NCBI GenBank assembly: GCA_910589335.1
Contig: CAJUTW010000031.1
Location: forward strand, 1 to 17,212
Direction: 5' to 3'
DNA: 17,212 nt
From: an uncultured Bacilli bacterium
GTDB lineage: Bacteria; Bacillota_I; Bacilli_A; RF39; UBA660
The notes under the pieces are model-generated. The model saw only the letters and a program-made list of their open reading frames with translations, searched no databases and was not told the DNA's origin. Below, in pieces: positions 7,781 to 14,167 of the stretch (the stretch's first letter is position 1; every line of letters begins with the position of its first letter). The position numbers and the translations under genes were made by a program.

Positions 7781-7999
7781 ATGAACAGAAATATTACAAT
7801 ATATCAAAATAATACATCTAAAAATAAATATTTGTTTTGTAATGCAAAAAAAATATTTTTAAAAAGAATTGACTCAAAAACTTTTTTATTAGAAGAATCA
7901 AAGAAAAATACTAATAAAGCAATTAGTTTAACTAAACGTAATACAATTATTATAAATAAGAATAGTAAAATTTTATTATTTTCTTCTGTAAAGAAATAA
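7781..7999 (+). CDS. Small hypothetical protein
   Basis: A 72-residue, lysine- and asparagine-rich protein beginning MNRNITIYQNN. It has alternating hydrophobic stretches that suggest short beta strands, such as KKIFLKRIDSKTFLLEES and NTIIINKNSKILLFSS. It has no signal peptide, membrane helix, or recognisable motif. It has a fair ribosome site and sits alone between a terminator and a degraded region. It may be a genuine small gene or what is left of a larger one. I do not recognise it. Confidence 0.4.
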   Translation: MNRNITIYQNNTSKNKYLFCNAKKIFLKRIDSKTFLLEESKKNTNKAISLTKRNTIIINKNSKILLFSSVKK

Positions 8000-8008
8000 A
8001 AATATGAT

Positions 8009-8336
8009 ATGAAGATTCTGATAGACAGTGATAATATGTTGCAAGTAAATAGGGCTAATAATTTAAAAATACCTAAAAAAATCGAAGTCTTTTATTAAAT
8101 CTGCTAATAGTGTTGAAGATATTGTAAATATGAAAAATGGTGTAGCTTTAACAGTAGATAAAAAAATAAATTCAGATAAGTTAAAAGAAAAAATCGAAGA
8201 GGAAGATAAAGATTTAAAAATAGTTGATAAATTACCATTTAATTCTAACGATTTAGTTGTTATAACAGCTGCTAAAAAGCTATGTGCATATGTTATAACA
8301 ATAACAGAAAAATCTCCCAAAAAAAAATTATGTTGC
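8009..8336 (+). pseudogene. Decayed gene of unknown function, joined to reverse transcriptase remains
   Basis: A protein-like reading starts at ATG 8009 (MKILIDSDNMLQVNRANNLK). It breaks at a run of adenines near 8075-8081 and continues in another frame as KSFIKSANSVEDIVN, then MKNGVALTVDKK (from ATG 8130) and KIVDKLPFNSNDLVVIT, to about 8330. That frame then runs straight into sequence resembling a reverse transcriptase C-terminus. The open frame from 8130 to 8498 therefore looks like a chance fusion of two broken genes rather than one protein. I do not recognise the first part. Confidence 0.4.
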
Positions 8337-8589
8337 AATTTATTAAATTTAGAATTAAATAATAAAACTCAAATAGGTAAAGTTAATAATGGTATAGATT
8401 TTTTAGGTTTCAATCACAAATTATCAAATACTGAGAAAATAGATGTTAAACTAAGAGCTTCTTCAAAAATAAGAATGAAAAGATATAAAAAACTATAGAT
8501 AAATTATATAATAAAAAAAAGTTGATAGAGATTATGTACAAACAAGAGAAATTACTTTCAACAATTATATAAAAATCACTAAAAAATAA
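8337..8589 (+). pseudogene. Reverse transcriptase C-terminal (thumb) remnant, DGR/retron-like
   Basis: From about 8337 the frame reads NKTQIGKVNNGIDFLGF and then VKLRASSKIRMKRYKKL. This is the arrangement after the palm in bacterial reverse transcriptases of the DGR/retron/Abi type, where GIDFLG is a hallmark. The frame ends at TAG (8496-8498), but another frame continues the family pattern as DKLYNKKKVDRDYVQTRE up to TAA 8587-8589, so there is a frameshift close to 8498. The catalytic palm with its YxDD motif, the fingers and most of the enzyme are absent, and upstream sequence is unrelated. It cannot be active. It lies directly before a gene with a variable-region-like segment, the expected neighbour of a DGR reverse transcriptase. 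Confidence 0.7.
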
Positions 8590-8590
8590 A

Positions 8591-8606
8591 TGACAAATTA
8601 TTGTCA
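8591..8606. repeat. Short inverted repeat upstream of the MoxR operon
   Basis: TGACAA and TTGTCA flank ATTA. A second palindrome, AAAATAATTATTTT, follows at 8611-8624. They lie upstream of the MoxR-operon promoter and could be operator sites or a weak terminator of the dead reverse transcriptase. No function is shown. Confidence 0.35.
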
Positions 8607-8642
8607 ATATAAAATAATTATTTTAAAAAAAAAATAAATAAA

Positions 8643-8651
8643 TGATATACT
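8643..8651 (+). promoter_or_regulatory. Extended -10 promoter of the variable-MoxR operon
   Basis: TGATATACT is a TGN-plus-TATACT extended -10 element, 16 bases before ATG 8668. No good -35 is visible, as is common with extended -10 promoters. The leader would be very short. Confidence 0.45.
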
Positions 8652-8657
8652 CAAATT

Positions 8658-8662
8658 GGTGA
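8658..8662 (+). promoter_or_regulatory. Shine-Dalgarno site that fixes the MoxR gene start
   Basis: GGTGA lies 5 bases before ATG 8668. The in-frame TTG (8656) and GTG (8659) overlap this site and are unlikely starts. Confidence 0.5.
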
Positions 8663-8667
8663 AGAAA

Positions 8668-10569
8668 ATGTTAGAATTTACTTACTTATTTAAAGAACAA
8701 GTATTTGGAAATTCCCAATTAGGAATTTTTCGTAAATATGGAACAACTTGTCAATTATCAGATTTTGCAAAACTCCTTGGAGGGTTTATTTCAAGTTCTA
8801 AGAATAATATAGAAGGTGAAACAAAACAAGATAATACAGGTTATTGGTGGTTAAGAACACCTTATAATAATAACGCGTGCGCCGTTAACTATTCTGGTTT
8901 TTCATCGTGGAGTCTTGTTAACTCACGTTCTGGTGGGGCACGCCCAGCTTTACCTTACTCTGTAATCAAAAATATCTCCTCGAACGTAGTGATAGGGGCT
9001 AGTGGAGTATTAGAAGTTGAATATGGTGAATACCCACAAACAGTAGTTGATAATAATTTATCATATCAATTAGACTATTTATTTAATGTTGGAAATTTAA
9101 AATTAACAGGTAAAAAATATACAGCAGATAGTGTAGAATTAGACAATTATTCTACACCTTTTAAGGCTAGAGAATTTGAAGAATATGAATATAATGGAGA
9201 TAAATATATTCGTTTTGTTGCAGATGGGAAAAATAACGGAGAAAATTTATCTAATGGAAATAAAATAATAAAAGGAAACACATATTGGATTAAAGTTGAA
9301 CCAATTAAATGGTTAGTTGATCTTGAAGAAGATATTGCAGTTGCTAAACAAATTTTATTTTCTGGAAATCAATTTAAAAATAACTGTGATTATCAAGGGA
9401 ATCTGGAAGATACTGATTTAAAATGGTTTACAGATAACTTTTTTGCCAAAGAAATAAATTCTTCTAAATCCAAAGAAAATAATACAGGAAACAAAAAATC
9501 CATTATAAAAAAATATAATCCCTATAATTTTGATTTTAGTAAAGTTAGTGAAGAAGAAATAATAAAAGGTGCTATAGAAAGTGATGTAGCTGTATATTTG
9601 CATGGGAGATCTAGTGAAGGAAAAAGTTCTAGAATTAAACAACTAGACCCCGAATGTGAAATTGTATATTTAGTATCAGCATCAATAGATTCTATAAATG
9701 GAAAAAGTGTATATAATCAAGATAGTGGAGAGATGATTGATATTCCTCCTACTTGGTATCAAAATTTAGTAAGAAAATGTGAAAAAGAACCAGATAAAAT
9801 ACATATCGTATTTTTTGATGAGTTAGCAAATGCTGATCGTTCAATAAGAAAAAGTATTTTTAATGTTGTTTTAGATAAAGAAGTAAATGGAAAATGGAAA
9901 CTTCCATCAAATGCTAGAATCGCAGCTGCTGGAAATGAAATGGAAGACTCTAGTGTTGCAGAAGATTTGCCTGAACCATTATTTAATAGGTTTGCTCATG
10001 TATACATTCATACCCCAGTTAAAGATTGGCTTACTTGGGCAATGACTGACAACAGTAGTTATCAAAGACTAGATTATGAAAATAAAAAAAGAAAATATAA
10101 AATTCATCCAGCAATTTATTCATTTATACTTTGTAGAGGAGAAAAAGCTCTAAGGAGTAAATACGACGGAAAAAAACCTAATGCCGATCCAAGAAAATGG
10201 GAATTAGCATCTAAAATTTTAGAAATTACACATCAACCAGAAATGATAAGAGCTCTAATTGGAGATGAGATAACTGCAGATTTTGTATCTTTTTGTACTC
10301 AAAAAGTTATTACTATTGATGATGTTTTAAATAATAATTATTCTAATGCTGATTTAGAGATGGATTATTCTAAAAAAGCAGCAACTGTCATGGGACTTGC
10401 TAATGTTGAATTAGAAAATTTAGAACTAGTGAGAAATTTTACAGTAAAATTAGGTCCTGCTTTTTGTGCTCAGTTTGATAATTTATGGGCTCACGGAGAT
10501 TTAGAAAGATTAGAACAAATTGCCTTTTTACAAGAAAAAGATAATGAAAAAGGAGGTGCGAAAAAATAA
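8668..10569 (+). CDS. DUF6273/lectin-like variable domain fused to a MoxR AAA+ ATPase
   Basis: A 633-residue fusion. Residues 1-100 resemble the DUF6273/C-type-lectin-like fold: LLGGF, then GYWWLRTP (58-65), then GGARPALPYS (89-98). Between the last two lies a patch with unusual codons, annotated separately. Residues 117-265 hold a second module (EYGEYPQT, WIKVEPIKW, LKWFTDNFFAKE) common beside DUF6273. Residues about 285-560 are a MoxR-type AAA+ ATPase: P-loop HGRSSEGKSS (312-321, Lys319), Walker B HIVFFDEL (379-386, Asp384 and Glu385), sensor 1 Asn423 in AAAGNEMED, and arginine finger Arg441 in LFNRFAH. MoxR ATPases remodel partner proteins together with vWA proteins, and one is encoded two genes on. 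There is no signal peptide, so the variable domain is probably intracellular. Binding of a variable target that triggers the ATPase is inferred. Confidence 0.85.
   Translation: MLEFTYLFKEQVFGNSQLGIFRKYGTTCQLSDFAKLLGGFISSSKNNIEGETKQDNTGYWWLRTPYNNNACAVNYSGFSSWSLVNSRSGGARPALPYSVIKNISSNVVIGASGVLEVEYGEYPQTVVDNNLSYQLDYLFNVGNLKLTGKKYTADSVELDNYSTPFKAREFEEYEYNGDKYIRFVADGKNNGENLSNGNKIIKGNTYWIKVEPIKWLVDLEEDIAVAKQILFSGNQFKNNCDYQGNLEDTDLKWFTDNFFAKEINSSKSKENNTGNKKSIIKKYNPYNFDFSKVSEEEIIKGAIESDVAVYLHGRSSEGKSSRIKQLDPECEIVYLVSASIDSINGKSVYNQDSGEMIDIPPTWYQNLVRKCEKEPDKIHIVFFDELANADRSIRKSIFNVVLDKEVNGKWKLPSNARIAAAGNEMEDSSVAEDLPEPLFNRFAHVYIHTPVKDWLTWAMTDNSSYQRLDYENKKRKYKIHPAIYSFILCRGEKALRSKYDGKKPNADPRKWELASKILEITHQPEMIRALIGDEITADFVSFCTQKVITIDDVLNNNYSNADLEMDYSKKAATVMGLANVELENLELVRNFTVKLGPAFCAQFDNLWAHGDLERLEQIAFLQEKDNEKGGAKK
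8845..8960 (+). other. DGR variable-region-like segment
   Basis: Between TGGTGG (8845) and the Arg-Pro-Ala-Leu-Pro codons, base composition changes sharply. I count 41 G or C among the 78 bases at 8872-8949, and only 12 adenines, whereas the surroundings are strongly AT-rich and adenine-heavy. Rare codons appear (GCG, TGC, GCC, TCG, CGT, CGC) along with several asparagine AAC codons. DGRs replace template adenines at random, mostly in AAY codons of lectin-like domains just before a conserved GxRPAL-type end, and leave this mark. No template repeat is seen in the window, so the call rests on composition, domain type and the nearby reverse transcriptase remnant. Confidence 0.6.
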
Positions 10570-10958
10570 TGCACCAAAAAAATTTAGAATTATTAAAAAC
10601 TCATATTATAAGCAATGTTGCACCGATATTAGTTGAAAAAGTACCTAAAGAAGTATTTGGGAAAAATTCAGTAATTCTTGATGCAAATATTGATAAATCG
10701 TATTTAAATGGTCATTATGAAGGAATAAATTATCTTCCACCAAAATGGTATGAAAATTTAGAACAAAATAACATTTTAATAATAGATAATCTTTCACATA
10801 TTCCAAAACAAGAGCAAAAGAAATTTATTGAAATTTTAAAATATCGAAAAATAAGTACTTTCCCATTACCTGAAAAATGTGTTGTTATTATAACTTGTGA
10901 TAGTCTAGAAAAAATTAGTGAAGAAATAATTTCTTTAGTTGCTTGTATTGGGGAATAA
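10569..10958 (+). CDS. MoxR-like pseudo-ATPase lacking the P-loop
   Basis: A 129-residue protein that appears to be a shortened paralogue of the MoxR domain encoded just upstream. LPPKWYENL (56-64) corresponds to IPPTWYQNL in that protein. ILIIDNLSHI (69-78) corresponds to its Walker B, keeping the aspartate (Asp73) but with asparagine (Asn74) where the catalytic glutamate should be. CVVIITCD (104-111) aligns with the sensor 1 strand. There is no Walker A and no arginine finger, so it should not hydrolyse ATP. It may pack in the MoxR ring or act as a regulatory adaptor (inference). Its ATG shares a base with the previous TAA, and GGAGGTG lies about 10 bases upstream, so it is coupled to the MoxR gene. 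Confidence 0.7.
   Translation: MHQKNLELLKTHIISNVAPILVEKVPKEVFGKNSVILDANIDKSYLNGHYEGINYLPPKWYENLEQNNILIIDNLSHIPKQEQKKFIEILKYRKISTFPLPEKCVVIITCDSLEKISEEIISLVACIGE
10950..10954 (+). promoter_or_regulatory. Shine-Dalgarno site that fixes the vWA gene start
   Basis: GGGGA, inside the last codons of the preceding gene, lies 6 bases before ATG 10961. The in-frame TTG at 10943 lies upstream of this site and is not needed. Confidence 0.55.
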
Positions 10959-10960
10959 AA

Positions 10961-12145
10961 ATGTTTGATATACAAGATATTAGAAAAAAAGTACTAATTA
11001 AGTATCCACCATTTGGAAGCTTTTTAGCAAATCTTCCTTTTATAGAGGATTATACTTGCTTGTATAAGGGGAAACCAACAGCAGCAACTGACGGTAACGC
11101 TATACATTTTCATCCAGATTTCATAAATAGTTTAAACGAAAAACAACAAATTGCTATATTTGCTCATGAAATTTCTCATGTTGTGTTAAAACATTTGGAA
11201 AGAAGAACCGGAAAAGATCCTGAGTTATGGAATATAGCTTGTGATGCTTCTATTAATGGCAATTTAAAAAAAGATGGATTAGAATTAGTCGAGGGAATGA
11301 TTGAAAGAGATGATGCTTTATTATTTAGTGAAGAAGAATTATATGAAATAATCAAAGATGAAGAAAAAAATAACAATAATAAAAAGAGACCACAACCTCA
11401 TGTTTCACATGACTCTTGGGATAATAACCAAAATAATTCATCAAAAACAGATAGCAGTAAAACAATTGATGCAAATAGTTTTTTTGAAAAAGCACGACAA
11501 GACAGAATAGAAAATTTAAAAAAATTAAAAGAAAATTTAGTAAAACAAGCTCTAGAAACAAATCCTAATAAAGATTATAAAAATAATAGTATTAATAATA
11601 TAGATGGAGCTACTAGATTAGTTGATTGGAGAAGACTATTAGAAAATAATTGTCGAATTGATAAAGACTGGACTTATCAAAATGCAACTATTGAATATGG
11701 TGTCTTAACTCCTCATATGGAAGATTTACCTAGACCTACAATTGAAATACTTTTAGATACAAGTGGTTCCATTAATACACAATTGCTAAGAAATTTTTTA
11801 AAAGAATGTTTAGGAATTCTAACTTATTCAAAAATAAAAGTAGGATGTTTTGATGATGATTTTTATGGTTTTCAAGAAGTTAGAAATAAAAATGATATTG
11901 AAAACTTTCCACTAAAAGGTGGAGGAGGAACTAATTTTGATATTGCAGTTAAAGCCTTTTCTAAAGATGCAGATAATAAAATTATTTTTACAGATGGATT
12001 AGCTGATATGCCAAATGTTTCAGCAAAAATTATATGGGTAGTTTTTGGAAAAGATAAAATTAATCCTTTAGGTGGAAAAGTAATCTATATTAATGAAAAT
12101 CAATATGAGGATTTAAATAAAAACACATCAGTTATTAGAAGATGA
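10961..12145 (+). CDS. Metallopeptidase-like plus vWA domain protein (DUF2201/COG3864 type)
   Basis: A 394-residue protein. The N-terminal domain (about 1-130) has the zinc-protease signature HEISH (His69, Glu70, His73) followed by IACDASIN (92-99), whose aspartate is a likely third ligand. A low-complexity linker of Asn, Lys and Ser follows (about 135-175). The C-terminal vWA domain (about 258-394) has a complete MIDAS metal site: DTSGS (Asp266, Ser268, Ser270), Thr324 in GGGGTNFD and Asp345 in FTDGLAD. This pairing is the usual partner of MoxR ATPases, and here the genes are 2 bases apart. The vWA domain probably docks to the MoxR ring. A peptidase activity switched by MoxR is possible, since both sites are intact, but this is inference. 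ATG 10961 is chosen for its ribosome site GGGGA. Confidence 0.85.
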   Translation: MFDIQDIRKKVLIKYPPFGSFLANLPFIEDYTCLYKGKPTAATDGNAIHFHPDFINSLNEKQQIAIFAHEISHVVLKHLERRTGKDPELWNIACDASINGNLKKDGLELVEGMIERDDALLFSEEELYEIIKDEEKNNNNKKRPQPHVSHDSWDNNQNNSSKTDSSKTIDANSFFEKARQDRIENLKKLKENLVKQALETNPNKDYKNNSINNIDGATRLVDWRRLLENNCRIDKDWTYQNATIEYGVLTPHMEDLPRPTIEILLDTSGSINTQLLRNFLKECLGILTYSKIKVGCFDDDFYGFQEVRNKNDIENFPLKGGGGTNFDIAVKAFSKDADNKIIFTDGLADMPNVSAKIIWVVFGKDKINPLGGKVIYINENQYEDLNKNTSVIRR

Positions 12146-12162
12146 TTTTGTCATCTTTTTTT
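12139..12162 (+). terminator. Terminator overlapping the vWA gene stop codon
   Basis: AAGATGA (12139-12145) pairs with TCATCTT (12151-12157) around TTTTG, followed by Ts to 12162. The TGA stop is within the left arm. Confidence 0.8.
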
Positions 12163-12195
12163 ATTTGTAACATAACTTTAAATAAGAGGTGAAAC

Positions 12196-14097
12196 ATGTT
12201 TACAAAAAATATTGATATAAGAATAAAAGTATTATTTTTAATAATGTTATTATTACTTTCATTAGTTGTATTTAGAGTGTTTTATATTCAAGTTTTTCAA
12301 TATAAAAAATTAAATAATTTAGCAAGTGATTTGTGGAGTAGAAATTTAGAAATAGAAGCAGATAGAGGAAAAATACTTGATCGCAATGGAGTTGTTTTAG
12401 CTGATAATTTAACTACTACTTCTCTAATATTAATTCCTAACCAAATTAAAGATAAAGCAGGAGCAGTAAAAGGTCTTGCTGATATATTAGGGGTTAGCTA
12501 TGATGAAATGAAAAAACATGTTTATAAAAAAGCTTCAATTGAAAGAGTTCATCCTGAAGGAAGAAGACTATCTTATGAAACAGCAGAAAAGATAAGTAAC
12601 TTAAATTTAGACGGTATATATTTAGTTAAAGAAGCTAAAAGATATTATCCATATAAAGATTTATTATCTCATACTTTAGGATATGTAGGTATTGATAATC
12701 AAGGACTTTCTGGATTAGAACTTCAATATGATAAATATTTAACAGGTAAAAATGGTGCTATTAAATATTTTAGTGATGCTCATGGAAATAAACTAAATTT
12801 GACTGATGTTTATGTTGCTCCAACAAGTGGCATGAATATAAACTTAACAATTGACATTAATATCCAAAAATCTCTAGAACGAGAAATGGATAATATTGTT
12901 GATATGTTTGAACCAGAAATGGCTTTAGCAATTGTTGTTGATCCCAAAAGTGGGGAAATATTAGGAATGTCTTCAACTCCAGACTTTGACCCAAATAATT
13001 ATAAAAATTATGATAGCGCAACTCTTAGTAGAAATTTACCAATCTGGGCATCATATGAACCAGGAAGTACTTTTAAAATTATGACTATGGCTGCATCAGT
13101 GGAAGAAAAAGTAATGGATATTTTTAAAGATCATTTTTATGATGCTGGAAAAGTTAATGTTGATGGTAGTATTTTAAAATGTTGGAAAGCAGGAGGTCAC
13201 GGAGATCAAACATTTATGGAAGTCTTACAAAATTCATGCAATCCTGGTTTTGTAAGACTTGGGCAATTATTAGGTAAAGAACGATTATTTTCTTATATTA
13301 ATAAATTTGGTTTTGGTGAAAAAACAGGTATTGATTTAAATGGAGAAGGAAAAGGAATTATATTTCCTCTATCAAGAGTTGGTAATGTAGAACTTGCAAC
13401 TTCAGCATTTGGCCAAGGGGTTAGTGTTACTCCTATACAGCAAGTTATGGCAGTATCTAGTGTTGTAAATGGCGGTTATCTATATACTCCATATATTGTA
13501 AAAAATATTAGCGATAATACAAATACAGTTGTAAAAGAATATAATAAAAATTTAAAAAGAAAAGTAATTTCTAGTGAGACTTCAGCTATAATGCGTGTTG
13601 CTCTTGAAAACGTAGTTGCAAAAGGCGGAGGAAAAAGTGCTTTTATAGAAGGGTATAGAATAGGTGGAAAAACAGGAACAGCTCAAAAGAGTCAAAATGG
13701 AGTATATTTGTCTAATAATTATATAATGTCATTTATGTCAGTTGTTCCATCAAATAATCCAGAAGCAGTACTATACCTTGCAATAGATAACCCTAAACAT
13801 ACAGCAATGTTATCTAGTTACACAACAACTCCAATCGCTAGAAGAATTCTTCTAGATATAATAGATGCATTAAAAATAGAAAAACAAGAAGGAGAAATAG
13901 CCAAAGATTTAGAATGGAACGATAAAATTACTTATGAAGTTCCAAATGTAATAGGGAAAAGTTTAAGTGATGCAAAAAAATTATTAACAAATTTTGAAAT
14001 AGTAACTGAAGGAGAAGGAGATAAAGTCTTAGAACAGTCTCCTAGTGCAGGAGAAATAATAGAAGATAGAAGTAAGATAAGACTTTTACTTGAATAA
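12196..14097 (+). CDS. Class B penicillin-binding protein (PBP2/FtsI/SpoVD type) with PASTA domain
   Basis: A 633-residue peptidoglycan transpeptidase. A single N-terminal membrane anchor (about 11-33) is followed by a dimerisation/pedestal domain with RGKILDRNG (57-65). The transpeptidase domain (about 215-555) carries the three active-site motifs: STFK (Ser291, Lys294), SCN (347-349) and KTGTAQ (492-497). The C-terminus is one PASTA domain (about 578-633, beginning TYEVPNVIGKSL). Enzymes of this type crosslink septal peptidoglycan together with a SEDS glycosyltransferase, and an ftsW/rodA-family gene starts at 17027. The GAGGTG ribosome site lies 6 bases upstream of the ATG. The order PBP, mraY, ftsW matches the dcw cluster. 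FtsI and SpoVD cannot be told apart here because no sporulation genes are visible. Confidence 0.93.
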   Translation: MFTKNIDIRIKVLFLIMLLLLSLVVFRVFYIQVFQYKKLNNLASDLWSRNLEIEADRGKILDRNGVVLADNLTTTSLILIPNQIKDKAGAVKGLADILGVSYDEMKKHVYKKASIERVHPEGRRLSYETAEKISNLNLDGIYLVKEAKRYYPYKDLLSHTLGYVGIDNQGLSGLELQYDKYLTGKNGAIKYFSDAHGNKLNLTDVYVAPTSGMNINLTIDINIQKSLEREMDNIVDMFEPEMALAIVVDPKSGEILGMSSTPDFDPNNYKNYDSATLSRNLPIWASYEPGSTFKIMTMAASVEEKVMDIFKDHFYDAGKVNVDGSILKCWKAGGHGDQTFMEVLQNSCNPGFVRLGQLLGKERLFSYINKFGFGEKTGIDLNGEGKGIIFPLSRVGNVELATSAFGQGVSVTPIQQVMAVSSVVNGGYLYTPYIVKNISDNTNTVVKEYNKNLKRKVISSETSAIMRVALENVVAKGGGKSAFIEGYRIGGKTGTAQKSQNGVYLSNNYIMSFMSVVPSNNPEAVLYLAIDNPKHTAMLSSYTTTPIARRILLDIIDALKIEKQEGEIAKDLEWNDKITYEVPNVIGKSLSDAKKLLTNFEIVTEGEGDKVLEQSPSAGEIIEDRSKIRLLLE

Positions 14098-14117
14098 TTA
14101 AATAATAATTATAGTAT

Positions 14118-14146
14118 TTTACCTTTATTTTAATAAAAAATATGAT
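14118..14146 (+). promoter_or_regulatory. Candidate promoter of the coiled-coil gene
   Basis: TTTACC (14118-14123), a 17-base spacer and TATGAT (14141-14146). It lies 20 bases after the PBP stop and just upstream of ATG 14168, so the coiled-coil gene could have its own transcript. Confidence 0.5.
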
Positions 14147-14167
14147 AAAATTATTAAAGGTGATACT

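Noticed and set aside
8063..8338. Minus-strand reading frame of 91 codons
   Set aside because: It has no ribosome site and lies opposite the decayed gene and reverse transcriptase remnant, whose plus-strand reading is protein-like.
8130..8498. Intact 122-residue protein
   Set aside because: The first two thirds have no link to the reverse-transcriptase-like end, and both parts continue in other frames outside it, so it is a chance fusion.
7640..8660. Template repeat of the DGR
   Set aside because: I looked for the GC-rich stretch around the Arg-Pro-Ala-Leu-Pro codons on both strands near the reverse transcriptase remnant and found no second copy.
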